64,000 nucleotides of DNA from Nymphaea colorata (taxonomy: Eukaryota > Streptophyta > Magnoliopsida > Nymphaeales > Nymphaeaceae): NCBI RefSeq assembly GCF_008831285.2, contig NC_045148.1, forward strand, positions 2,482,001-2,546,000, in the 5' to 3' direction. Below, in pieces: positions 52,556-64,000 of this stretch. Position 1 is the first letter of the stretch, and each line of letters begins with the position of its first letter. The notes under the pieces were generated by a model. The model ran no database searches. It saw only the letters and a list, made by a program, of their open reading frames with translations, and was not told the origin of the DNA. Made by a program: the position numbers and the translations under genes.

Positions 52556-54760
52556 TTCTTCAGTTAAAGTGTTGTATGCAAACAATGTAGTGCAAGTGGA
52601 TGCATTCCTATTTGCATCTCCAAAATTTGTCTTTGGAGTGCTTTAGAAAAATAAGGTTTTATTTTGAAATAAGAGAGAAAAGGACTCGCCCATTGGTACG
52701 AGGTCCAGTCGTTCTCAATGCCTCTATTGGGAGTGACCTGACGAAGAACTAGCCTCTTGTTTGCACATTCCGATATTTGAAATGTCATCTTAAATCCTAT
52801 ACGCATGTGTGCTCAGGTCTAAATATTTTTTTTAAATATTGATACAAATTTTTAAGTTATTAAAATATAGTTTGGTTAAAAAAAAAGTGACCTTGGGTCT
52901 AGAATTATGGTCTAAGGGTTAATGAACTCTTAATAATTAGTAACTTTAGAAAGTTGAGATTGAATTGTTGGAATAACAAAATATAATAAAAAACAAATTG
53001 TTTAATAGAGACACTCGTAAGGTCATTTGAGTTCTTCAAATATTGTCACTAGAACTCAACTAAAAGATAACTTATATTTGAAGATAGTTTTGAAAATCAA
53101 AGTTTTCAACTTGTTTGAGGAAATATGATTAGGAATGTACTTGTAAATTATGTATTTAGCAAAACAGACTTCAACTTGTCATGTTTTGCAAAAGCAAGCT
53201 TTTCAAGTTTTGTTTGAAAATAAGATAACAAAATAGATAGACAATGACTAGAGTTCTTATTCATCATAGGGACAAAGAGAGAGATTTTGTAATATTGCAA
53301 ATATCAAAATAATATGTTGGAAAGAGTGAAGATGATATTTAAAACAAGAAAATATTATAATTTGTAGGTGTTTTCCTTGAATCTTAAGTAAGTTTCTAAG
53401 TTTTGCCTTAATTCCATTACCACCTCATTAGGGGCTTAATCTTTTCATACTTAAACTTCTTAGGGATGTACTTGTGAGCATTCATGAGTCTCATAAGTGA
53501 TTGTGTATGGATGATTACACAAATTCTATATGCATAATAAAAAAACCCTTCTTACCATAACATGTATCTATAAAGCAATAGAAAGAAAAAATTTGATGGA
53601 AGTTGATAGAGATAAGATTTCATCTAACGAGTCACTCAAATGTGTATTGAAAATACAGCCAGGCCAATGGAATGATGGATTCGATTAAGAAAAAACATGA
53701 AAGATAGATTTGCAATTTGAAAAATAAAAAAATGACATGCTCAATGCACATTAGCATGTACATCAAACGTGTTTTGGTGTTTCCTGAGTTGGGTATGTCC
53801 CAACCTCTAAATGATAAAAACAGAAAAATAACCCACCCCAAGCCCTCACATCATAACACATATCCACATGCAGTCAAGTCATCAAAATAGAGAATTAAAT
53901 AGAGAAATGATAAGATAGATATATGGTGAGAGAGTAAGAATAGGTAGGGAAAAATTAAAAGAGAGAAAAAAATGAAAATACATAGAGAGAAATAAAGATG
54001 AAAGTGGGAGAGAAAGAGAGATAAATTTGAAAAATAAATAATTAAATGAGAGAGAAATGAAAAGATAAATAAATAAAGATGAGAAATTAAAATGAGAGAA
54101 ATATAAATTAAAATGATAAAGAAAAGTTAAGAATGAAAGAAATAAACATTAAAATGAAAAAAAGAGGAGTAAAGAATGAGAGAAAAATAAGTTAAAATGA
54201 AAGGGAGAAAAGTTAAAATAAAGAAAAACAAGTTCAAGAGAGATAAACGAGTTAAAAGAAATGAAGAAGCTAGTTAAAATGATAAAAAATAAGTTATGGT
54301 CATGCTCTCAGAGCTTCAAAGAGAGCTCCAAAGAGACTGTAAACCTTCATCGGCTTGTTATGAATAAAAGAGACAAGAAAATGGCAGAAAGAAAAGTTAT
54401 AAATACCTTCGACAAAAAGATTTAGTATAGAAGTGGCTCCTTAGCTCTTCTGGGCAAAGAGCACTCCTTGATGGTGGCGTAAACGAGTAGGAGATACTCC
54501 TCAAGGGTCCATCACAAGCTCTTCCAAAGTGTCCTCTTGCTGGAAATGAATGTTTGGAGTTGAAGATTATGAGATCCAAACAAGAAAATTGAACAAAAAG
54601 GAGAAGAGAAGAAAAAATCTAGAAGAGGAGAGCGAGGGTTCAAAGGCTTGAGAAGATGATGGATTTCCTCCATTAAAGAAATGAGGAAGCATTTATAGAG
54701 GAAGGAGGCTCAAGGGCATTGTGGTCTTTTTTATTGAATTGGCTTTGGGTCACTTTAACT
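52556..54760 (-). repeat. LTR-like repeat, related to the tail of copy B
   Basis: The minus strand at 52745-52560 matches the tail of copy B (about 60010-60160): TACCAATGGGCGAGTCCTTT against TACCAACAGGCGAGTACCTT, and AAGCACTCCAAAGACAAATT against GAGCACTCCAAAAAGAAAAT. Both translate to similar junk (FLSYFKIK, FLSHFKIK). Upstream on the minus strand lies a long pyrimidine-rich leader (complement of the GAGAGA-rich 53880-54260) and a TATA-like CTCTATAAATGC (about 54690-54701). The rest does not align with copies A-C, so this is a diverged subfamily or a mosaic. Confidence 0.42.
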
Positions 54761-56641
54761 TTAAGTGAACTATGACTAGGCTTATTACAAATATGAAGAA
54801 CTTCCAACAAGTTTGGTCTGAGCTAAGGGTGCATAATGAAGCTAGAAATGAACCATTCCTAATTAAATGGGTCCCATAGGCTCAAGAGAGCTTAGTTAAG
54901 CTAAAATGAGCTAAATGAAACCTATGAGCTGAAAATGACATTTTTTATAGCTAAGGTGACTCAAAACAATTCTAATAAGATCGAACTACCTCTCAACTAG
55001 TAATTTCTAGGGTTTCTAAGGGTTTTTAGGTCAAAATGGGGAGTGAAATGTTAAAAGTGGTGTGGGTTTAGACCTAGTGAGTTCAAATGCTATATGGACT
55101 AGGGTAATTTAAGTGACACAAACCTAAACTGAAGCAAGATAGGACAAAATGAAGTCATTTTGAGATAAATTGGAAAAATAGCCGTAAAATATACTAAAAT
55201 GGGTAAAAAATGGATTGGAAATAGTTGAAAAGTAGTTGGCAAATGGCCTAAAATGAGAGAGAATATGAAAGATAGACAAAATAAAGATAAAAATGAAAAG
55301 TGACAATCTTGAGGTATTCACGTATTATGGATCACAACTCCTTGATACTTGAAACAACATAAACATAAGTTTTAAACTAATAAAACATGGATAAATGTAT
55401 CCAAATAGTCGCTGCAATATAATGCATTTTATGCATTAGCATGAGTCAATCATCCAATGAAAGGCAACTAGAACTCATTAAAGGTTTGTCTCACACTAGC
55501 AAACTGGCTGAAAGGAGTCATGGCGAATAGTGGGATGCCCAACCATCATCACCTGAATGCTCGAGAGTTCAGCATTTAATCTACCATGTCATAGGATACG
55601 TTGTCTATTGACATGCAAACTACAATATATGCATCATAGGCACCATTATTTAGTTATAAATATAAGCATACTAGTTTTAATCGATAGCATGTCTAGATAT
55701 AAGCCATGATTAGTTTAGTTGAGGCCACTAGGTCCAAGCCTTGAACTTCTCTAATTCTGAGCCTATAGTGTTGGTTAACAAATGAAGGGGAATTAAGCCA
55801 TTAACACTTGAGTTTTGATGGCAATCAATTGCTTTTTTAATTGTGAATTCGCACACATCATGTGATTTTCATGCTCATTTCTCAATATCTTAAGACATTT
55901 CAAAAATAGTTTTCTATGTGTATAGGTCTTTTTTGAGCACTTTCACACCTAAACAAGCCTTATCAAAATTTGTAAATACTGCATCTCCAGTTTATTTGGG
56001 GAAAATACAGTTCTAGGGTCATATAAAATCTTGGTCTTTAAATTAAAAAATTCAAAGATTTGATTTTTAACAAAGTTCTCAAATCCTTTGATATTTTAAA
56101 GTTGTTTGAATTACATTATCAATTTATAATCCTTGAATTTGCTTGCAATTAATGGGTCCAGTATACTAAGCCTATCCTACATTAGAGGCAAAGGTTAAAA
56201 GCAATGTCATCCGTTTCATGCAACATAGACATGTACTGTGTGATACATGCTTATACAATACACAAAAATTGTGTGTATCATAAGTATATTGCTTGTTTCA
56301 TAACATCATATGATATAAGAACAAAACACAAGAAGGGGCCAAGGTTTTTTTTTTTTTTAACTACACCCTCCCTCCTTCTTCGTAAACATTTCCAAGAGCT
56401 GTAGGAGGGGAGTGTCATTGGTTTCTAGAAAATTCATTCATTTTTGCAAGAAATCATCGACTTGGGGGAGAACTCACCGATGGAGGAGAAGGTTTACTAC
56501 AATGGAAGCTTGATTTTTGCTTGGAGAAAGAGGGGTTTTGGGCTTCTAAGACAAAAGATATAAAATTTCTCATTTTCACCCTCAATTTCTCTTGTTTTCT
56601 ATTGTTAATCATTTTTAGTTGTTTTATGGAAAATTAAAAAT
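54761..56641. other. No gene seen
   Basis: AT-rich sequence between the LTR-like repeat and the transposase remnant. Short frames have no recognisable domain. No structural RNA or tandem repeat stands out. The last few hundred bases may be the 5' part of the hAT element whose transposase starts at 56642. Confidence 0.4.
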
Positions 56642-57096
56642 ATGACTAATCCTGCACGGCAATGGTAAATAAGGGTGGATCCCAAAGATCAACTAAGAGT
56701 TAAATGTAATTTTTGTAGGCAATTAATATAAGAAAGAATCTCTCACTTTATGCACCATATAGTGGGGACACACCATGATGTGGCTTAGTGTACTGGTTCC
56801 CCAAAGAACTCATTGTTACCATATGCCAATCATTAGTATATGAAGTCGATTAATGTTGTGAAAACAAAAATGATTGAGAAAGAAATGAATAATGTTGAGG
56901 TAGAATATCAGGCACCCTATGAAGAGGAAGAAAGTGAAGGTGAAAACATTGAGCTTGAAGAAGAGGATGTTGGTGTTAGTTTGGGAACAAATAAAGAGAA
57001 ATGTGTTGTAGTTATTCAGTTCATGCAGAAAAAGAAAGGGTGTAGGTGCAACTACAACTTCAAGAGGATGTGGTCGGAGTCATTGTCAGAGTGTTG
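56642..57096 (+). pseudogene. hAT transposase, N-terminal BED-finger part
   Basis: From an ATG at 56642 one frame gives TNPARQW, VDPKDQLRVKCNFCRQLI and, across a stop, ERISHFMHHIVGTHHDVA then C. This is a BED-type zinc finger (C-x2-C then histidines) as found at the start of DUF659/hAT transposases, where it binds the transposon ends. An acidic stretch follows (EEEESEGENIELEEEDVG, about 56922-56975). Four in-frame stops lie before 56840; beyond it the frame is open to the LTR-like insertion at 57097. The rest of the protein continues at 60287. Confidence 0.8.
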
Positions 57097-57735
57097 TGTT
57101 ATCACCCCAAATTTTTCAAAAGGTTGTGTTCCATTTTCACTCAAATGACTCTAAGCCCAACCTAAGACCCAAAATAGACTTTCATATCCATACCTAAGTC
57201 CAATGCATGACTATTCGATCCAAAATGAATCTCTAAACCCTTGTCTGAACTCAAACACAAAATCTAAATTCGAAACCCAACTTTAGACGTGAGATTCAAA
57301 TCCAAAATCCAACTCTCGGATTTAAATTAGATCTACCCAAGTTTAGATCTAAATCAAGAATTTGAAACTCAAAATCTAAAGCGGAGAACAAAACAACAAA
57401 ATTTGATGCTATGAGCACCGCGCACGTATGCACAGACCTTCCCTTTGTTTTACATTTTGTTCTCATGCGAAGACATGTTTTTGAGCCTAAATCATTCATT
57501 AGAACGCGTTGGCGACCAATTGAACGTAATCCAGATCTAAAACGAGCCTAGAATCATTCAAAACAGAGTCGGCTCAATTGGCAACAAAAATCATTTTTAC
57601 CCCTTCTAAATACATATTTTAGATATGATTTTTATGTTTTTATATTATTATTCTATGAATGCCCCCTTGGGAGGCTAGGGAGGTGAAACCTGCCCTTATT
57701 GATCTAGACAAGACAATAAGGGGGCATTTCAAACT

Positions 57736-57755
57736 CCCCCCCCCCCCCCCCCCCC
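57736..57755. repeat. Poly-C run of 20
   Basis: Twenty consecutive C in copy B at the place where copy A has GCCCCACTC. May be a real expansion or a sequencing or assembly length error. Confidence 0.9.
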
Positions 57756-58737
57756 TTGTGAAAAATCAGCGCGGTGGAGCCACGCAGTGCAATAGTACCT
57801 AGCGCATGCCCTATTTTGAGTAAAAAAAAGGCAGTTTTGGCCCTGTTCAGTGAGCAAGAGCCATGCCCACACTCCAAATGGGTATTTGTAGGGCTAATGG
57901 CCAATCAAACTTAGTCAAACCTATTTTCAAAAAAAAAAAAAATTATTCAAAAATACTTGGAATTTGCATGAAAATATTGTTAAATTAAAAAAAAAATCAA
58001 ATATTATGTTTTGGCTCCAAAACTCCCTATAAATGCCTCCACAATCTCCTCTCTTGGGCAGGATCCAACCCTTACAGATAGAGAATTTCTAGTGCTTCTT
58101 CACTTGAAGATTTAAAGTTTTATTTGGCTCTTCTTCTCCATTTCTCTCTTCTTTTCTTCTTCTTCACCAAGTTCCAACTCTTCAAGAGAGCATGAGAAGA
58201 TATTAAAGGTATGTAGTCCTCATTTTTTTTTTTTTTGGTTTTCCCTTGCCACCTCCATATGGCCGTGCAAGAAAGCTCTAATGATTTTCTATCCGCAGTC
58301 GAGAGATGCATCTTGAGTGCATCAGGAGTATGAACAAGGTGAAATAAATTTCATTTCTTTATTTATTTTCAAAAATATGCTTGTTATATTGCTTTACTCA
58401 TCATGTATGCTTGAGATGATGCTTATGTATGATGTATTAATTTTCTCTAATTAATGAACAAGTGCACGGTGAGAATGAGTGTTTGGGTTAAGATTTAAGC
58501 CCTTCACGAATATGTACATATTAAAATGCATCTTCTTGTCATTCTTATATTTAGTTTCTCTCTTAGTCACCCGATTTCATGATTTTATGTTTATGTATAA
58601 AAATATTTAGAATCATGCTTTTAAAAGATTTTCGAAAACAAGAACCCTCTTTAATAAGGTCTTGAAGACTTAGACGAGGCTCTTGCTTGAGCCCAAGTTC
58701 ATCTGCAGCTTACATAGAAAAATTGAAGTATATATTT

Positions 58738-58882
58738 TCAAGTTACTTCTTGATTTCAACTCTCATCAAAGCATATGTGTATATACATGTTATATACGTA
58801 TATGTGCCCATGACTATCTCTCTTTCTTTTTCTCTCTTTATGATTTAACATATCCTTTTACAAATTCTCATACACATACATA

Positions 58883-58978
<96 letters not shown>

Positions 58979-59124
58979 AAGTTACTTCTTGATTTCAACT
59001 CTCATCAAAACATATGTGTATATACATGTTATATACGTATATGTGCCCATGACTATCTCTCTTTCTTTTTCTCTCTTTATGATTTAACATATCCTTTTAC
59101 AAATTCTCATACACATACATATGA

Positions 59125-59166
<42 letters not shown>

Positions 59167-59168
59167 AT
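58738..59168 (+). repeat. 239-bp tandem duplication with TA/GT tracts
   Basis: Unit 1 (58738-58976) and unit 2 (58977-59168) both run from TCAAGTTACTTCTTGATTTC through CATATGTGTATATACATG to a (TA)n(TG)n tract. Unit 2 is shorter because its tracts are shorter. Copy A has a single diverged unit. A third TA/TG tract follows at about 59278-59318. Confidence 0.92.
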
Positions 59169-59279
59169 CTAAAATTTCTGTCTCTAGAGTCTCCTTTTCT
59201 CTAAAAATCTCTTTTTCTAAAATCTTCTTCTTCCTCTCCATTTGAGTTAATACTTTCTTTTCACAAGCTTTCATATACG

Positions 59280-59318
<39 letters not shown>

Positions 59319-60286
59319 ATAGACACACACACACATAAGTATGTATATGTATACATATCTCTCTCTCTCTTTTTTCGTATTCCTCTCGGAATTAAAGTAT
59401 TTTTTCTTTTCCATTCTTAATTTGCCAACTTCACTAAGACCAAAAATCAAGTAATGACCCAATATCGGAATCGTGCTTGGTGGTCTACAACCCCATTTCA
59501 TTTTCTAAAGTTTTTTTTGTTTCATAAAAGTATTTATGACAATTTTATAAATAAAATGAGAAAGTAAGAATGCTTTTAGATGAATGTTATGGTAGGAATG
59601 AACAATTTCATTCTAATTATGTAAGATCAATGAATTTATACATCCACATTCACTTAACATCACAAATGATCAGAAGCACCTATCTAAAAGAACTTAAGCA
59701 AGATGAAATGAAGCTCTAACTTGGTAGAAGCTGAATTAGAACAAAATCTCAAACCTGCTTAAGGTCTTAAGAGAACACTAAAGTGACTTTAAAAGTGATC
59801 TCGAAAGGTTTTCAAATGATATTTGTAAAGATTTATCAATTTAAAGATTTCCTAAATCAAAATATTTTATGCTATCAAATGATTCTTAAAAAAAATTTCA
59901 AAAATTTGAAACATCAAATTTTCAATATTTTCTCAAACACTACACCACATTTAGAATGAAAAAGATGTTTAAGTCAAAATAAAATGCATCAATAATATAT
60001 ATAGCCCTTGGATTGGTTATCCCCAATAAAAGCGCCGGGAACAGTCAATTCTCATACCAACAGGCGAGTACCTTTCTCTCTCACTTCAAAATAAAACTTC
60101 ATTTTTTTAGAGCACTCCAAAAAGAAAATAATTTTTGGGGATGCAAACATATTGGAACTGGTGTTAGAGTACTACTGAGAAGTCTAGTGCTAGATCCGTT
60201 GAGTTAAGAATTTTTCTCACTAATATTCCTCTACTGCTCAGCCTGGGATACGTACAATAATATACTCAAAGGACATTGTCAAGTAG

Positions 60287-61937
60287 GCAAATGATGCCAT
60301 TTGGGGGTGGTTTTATGATGCATGTGTTCCTTTTAAAGCAGCTAATTCTTTTTTTTTTAATTTTAATAATGTAGTTAGACATGTTAGGATATATCATGCT
60401 AAATTGAAAATAAGGCGGAAAGATACATGGTCTAGTGTGATGGCGAACTGATGGATAGACCTAAAAAACTAGAACATCGGTAAACTTCTCATGTATTGAC
60501 CCTTAGTTATCATGGTTTTAAAATATATTGATTTGTCTGATGCTCTTAAGACTATTGTTGTTTTGTGTAATTTTTTTTTTACGATATTGTACAAGAAATT
60601 CTCTCATGGTAGATCAAGAAATAATTAAGTTTATTTACAATTATGCTTATGTTTTTGAATTTTATGTGAAAACTTATAAATGATGCTAAATTGATTTGAC
60701 ATGCACAAACAAGGTTTGCCACAAATGTTTTGATTGTGCATGATATAGTCAAGTAGAGAAATCCTCCTAGGGTAGATGTTTTGAAATGATGAATGAGATA
60801 CATATCTACATGCCCATAAAAGAAATGTCATGATAGTTGTGGATATTATATTCAATATTGAATTAGAAATTATGTATGACCTTAATTGAAGGCCTATGTA
60901 ACTATAGTGACAATGCTCAGATTGGCTGGTAATAACCAGAGACCTACCATGAGGTATTTATATGAGGTTATGGACAAAGCAAATGGGGCCATTAGAGACA
61001 ATCTTAAGGGAAAAAAGAAGTTATATATGCTTATATAGAGAAATATAGATGAAAAGTGATGTAGACAACTACACCATTTGCTTCATGCAATAACATACTA
61101 CCTAACTGTTGCTATTATATTTCTTCCTACTTTTGAAAAGGATAAACAAGTCAAGCATGGTATGTCGGATTGCATGAAAGTATTACTCAGTGATCACAAT
61201 GAACAAAATGTGGTCCATATATTGACCCACAAACATGATACTTGTTATGGCACTATGGGGAGACATACAACAACTTGATGCAAGACAATCTTGTGTCCAA
61301 GTATTAGAAAAATGTACTTTGTCTTATACACTTTTCTTTTATTATTTATTTGTTGTTGTTCATAATATTTTACTTTTTATTTTGTTGTTTAGATTTATGG
61401 TGGAGTAGATTTGGGATTGATCGTCCATAACTAAAGAAGTTTGCAATTAAAATCTTCAGCTAGACATGTAATGCCATTGGATGTGAAGGAAATTAGAGTG
61501 TATTCAAACACATCCACGATAAAAAGAGAAATATGATAGAACATAAAAGGTAGAATGACCTTGTCTTTGTTTGATATAATATGAAGCTGAGACAATATTA
61601 AATTAAATACATTTAATATGTATTTGAACAATTTGTTAATTTTTCTCTTATTAAACTTTCAGTGGTTAAAAACAACACATGTAAGGAAGCCTCGTACCTA
61701 ATTCGATCCAATCAGTGTAGACAATTTTGTTGTATTATATTCTTGGCTTCAAGAAGAACCATCTGCTATACTTGATGAGAATGATCTTGATTTTCTAAAC
61801 ATTGAAGTAATAAAGCCTTTTGAAGGAGAACCATAGAATGTCGATGAGAACATTCCATTTGAAGGCCTTGAAACAATTATTAAAAAAATGAGAATGAACA
61901 TGGGAATGAAGATGAAGACAATGATTATTTTGATTGA
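60287..61937 (+). pseudogene. hAT transposase, DUF659-type core and dimerisation region
   Basis: Resumes with ANDAIWGWFYDACVPFKAAN (60287-60346), then WSSVMAN then WIDLKN (about 60428-60470, the MADGWTD position of the family), YIDLSDALKT (about 60529-60558) and IIKFIYNYAYVFEF (about 60625). RYLYEVMDKANGAIRDN then GKKK (60951-61020) and LHHLLHAITYYL (about 61070) follow. The hAT dimerisation block is WWSRFGIDRP then KKFAIKILS, TCNAIGCEGN, HDKKRNMIEHK (about 61396-61548). The end is acidic with TGA at 61935-61937. At least ten stops, and probably frame changes between about 60650 and 60900, make it dead. The RNase H-like catalytic acids cannot be placed with confidence. Confidence 0.85.
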
Positions 61938-62290
61938 TGATAATCATGATATTTGATATTTAGCAGTAAATAATTATATGTTATGAACTTGTGATGTAGT
62001 CTCAGATACTTTAAACTTGTGATGGATGCTTATGCCTTATGATATTATTCTTTTGAATATTTGATTTCTTGTTTCTGAACATGTTGTTGATATATTATGG
62101 CTTGTCAATGGTGATTCATGTTTTTCTTTATGTGTGATGAGTTCTTTTATATGGAAGATATTTTTCTTTATTTTTTGCTGAATTTTCATTATTTTCTTGA
62201 TTTATGTCTATTTTATCTATTTTTTGAGTTAATTTCATGATACACTATGCTACATTTGTGATACATTATAATACAGTGTATATGACCATC
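61938..62290. other. No gene seen; 3' flank of the hAT pseudogene
   Basis: AT-rich sequence after the transposase stop, up to copy C. It would hold the 3' terminal inverted repeat of the hAT element, but I cannot match it with a 5' end upstream of 56642. Confidence 0.4.
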
Positions 62291-64000
62291 TATTATCACC
62301 CCAAATTTTTTTCAAAAATCTGTATTCCATTTTACTTAAACAAGATTCTCAGTTATTTCAATATTCACAATGATTTGGATCTAATTTTGGACCCCGAGCC
62401 CAAGCTCAGCTCAAAAGTAACTTATAAATCCATACTGAAATTCAAATCTCAACCATAGACCCTAGACAGACTTCCATATCCATATCCAAGTCCAATTCAC
62501 GACTGCTCGATCCAAAACGGATCTCTAGACCCATATCTGAGTCAAAATGCAATATTTAAATCCAAAATCTAACTTTAGAGCAAGATTCGAATCCAAATCC
62601 AAGTCCTAGATCTAAAATACACACCTTGATCCAAAATACGAAGCCAAAGTGTACCCTGCGAATGAAATCAAGTCCAAACTAAGAAAAATGGACCCGTAAA
62701 GCCGCTTTCAGATCCAAATTAGATCCAAAACCAATGTTTGGATCCAACTCAAAAATTTCAACTCAAAATTCAAAGTGGGGACCAAAATAATAATTTTTGA
62801 TACTATCGAGTGCAGCATGCACGTGCATCGACATTCCCTTTGTTTTGCATCTCATAACAAATGACCATTTTGCCCTTTAAAAATATGCATTTTAAAAAAA
62901 TGATCTTTATGTTTTTTTAATGTGTAGAACCCCTTGGAAGCCAAGAGGCGAAAACCACACCTTATTGGTCCAAAAAAAACCAATAAGGAGGCATTTCACC
63001 CCCTCCTGTGTTCCCTGCATGTGACCAAGTGCCTGGCCATGGCGTGTGTGCAACCAATCATGGACGTGTGCGCAGGGGAGTGTCGAGGCTGGGCCTATGC
63101 ACTATGCAGGCTCCTTTTTGGTTAAAAACCACAAGGGGCAATTTTGGTCTGATGGGTGGGTACTAGCCCCACCCACACCCCCAAAGGGGCATTTGCGAGG
63201 CTAAGAGCCAATCTTATTTGGTTAAAACATATTTAAAAAATAAATTTAAATAATTCAAAAATACTTGAATTTCACATGAAAATGTTGTTAAATAAAAAAA
63301 AATCAAATTTTGAGTTTTGGCTCTAAGACTCCTTATAAATACCACCAAAATCTTCTCTCAACCTTTGAGAAATCTCTAGTACTTTCTCATTTGAAGACTT
63401 AAAGTTTTTCCCAGTTCTCTCTCCATTTGTTTCTTCTTATCTTTTTCTTCTTCTCCAACCTTGGGAACAAGCTTCTCCAACTTCTACTCTTCAAAGGAGT
63501 ACAAGAAGACTTCTCTGAGAGACATCTTCAATACCTTGGAGCTTCATTCAAAGAAGTTTTAGGATCATCCGGAGAAGGAGACTCATTTTCTAAAATCATT
63601 CTAATTAAAGATATGTAATCAATATCCAAATCTTTTTTTTATCTCCCCATGGCCATACAAGATAGCTCTATAATCTCCTCTCTGAAGTTAAGAGCTATTC
63701 TTCAGTGCATCTGAAGTATGAGAAGATGAAATAAGATTTCATCACTCTAGGCTCGAAATATGTTTCTCTCTTCTCTTGCATGTGTGATTTGTTTTGAGAT
63801 GTTGTTCACGCCTAGTTGATTGATTTTTTTAATTAATATACAAATGAACATAAGAATGAGTGCTGGGATTGAAATTTCTTTGTTATTATGTTGATTTTTG
63901 TGGTTGAGATTTGTCCGACCTGAGAAAACCCCTCACGAATGTGTACATGTTAAAATACATCTTCATGATATTCTTACGTTTAACATTTCCCTTAATCACC
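62291..64000 (+). repeat. LTR-like dispersed repeat, copy C, cut by window end
   Basis: Begins TATTATCACCCCAAATTT (second base A where A and B have G) and follows copies A and B: word-repeat region, stem (62959-62990), TATA box CCTTATAAATACC (about 63331), leader, AAAGATATGTAATC (about 63607). It runs past the window end. Better matched to A in the leader region, where both keep CTTGGAG and TTCAACCAAG-like words that B lacks. Confidence 0.62.

Larger units (their letters stand above)
57097..60160 (+). repeat. LTR-like dispersed repeat, copy B, inside a hAT transposase gene
   Basis: Begins TGTTATCACCCCAAATTT and follows copy A block by block: GATCCAAA-word region, stem (57692-57725), TATA box CCTATAAATGCC (about 58026), pyrimidine leader, AAAGGTATGTAG (about 58205), TA/GT tracts, GGATTGGTTATCCCC tail (about 60011). 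Compared with A it has a 20-C run (57736-57755) and a 239-bp tandem duplication. The two halves of one transposase gene lie on either side. The right border is somewhere between about 60130 and 60286; no target duplication could be fixed. Confidence 0.65.

Noticed and set aside
56840-57148. Acidic open frame as an independent small gene
   Set aside because: It is in frame with the upstream BED finger and fits the linker of a hAT transposase; its last part runs into repeat B.

Overview
This is a repeat-rich stretch of a flowering-plant nuclear genome. The evidence is one spliced nuclear gene with a plastid-type leader and GT-AG introns, Ty3/Gypsy and Athila-like retrotransposon remains, hAT-type DNA transposon remains, long-LTR insertions with intact 5-bp target duplications, and long (CA)n/(TA)n tracts. 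The species cannot be named from the sequence. The only gene that reads as intact is 3-isopropylmalate dehydrogenase (leucine biosynthesis). It lies on the minus strand, 46716 down to 30729, in 11 exons that join without a break into a 409-residue protein carrying every catalytic residue I looked for.

Layout. 1-9686: no host gene; an Athila-like gag remnant (minus strand) abuts an LTR-like repeat called copy A here. 9687-13408: a truncated 2.7-kb LTR whose 3' part is replaced by a compound CA/TA minisatellite. 13409-25566: a nearly complete 12.1-kb Ty3/Gypsy element with two 3.8-kb LTRs, a tRNA-Met-type primer site, a purine tract and a GCAGC target duplication; its gag and pol carry eight premature stops and two frameshifts. 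25567-30728: downstream flank of the gene. 30729-46716: the gene. Its intron 10 (6.9 kb) holds a scrambled minus-strand Ty3/Gypsy element, itself interrupted by an 858-bp non-autonomous hAT-like element with an 8-bp duplication. Intron 3 (5.6 kb) holds a 3.2-kb solo LTR with a CATGT duplication. 46717-56641: promoter side, then sequence without recognised genes except LTR-like repeats. 56642-61937: a hAT transposase pseudogene (BED finger, DUF659-type core, dimerisation region) split by LTR-like copy B. 62291-64000: LTR-like copy C, cut by the window end.

The parts do not form a pathway. The story is insertion history: one conserved metabolic gene has kept its reading frame and splice sites while two of its introns filled with nested elements. 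I did not find a convincing new biological system. The points most worth checking are the nested hAT-like element with its long internal hairpin, the LTR inserted into a transposase gene, the stem conserved in the A/B/C repeat family, and the pattern of stop codons in the 12-kb element.
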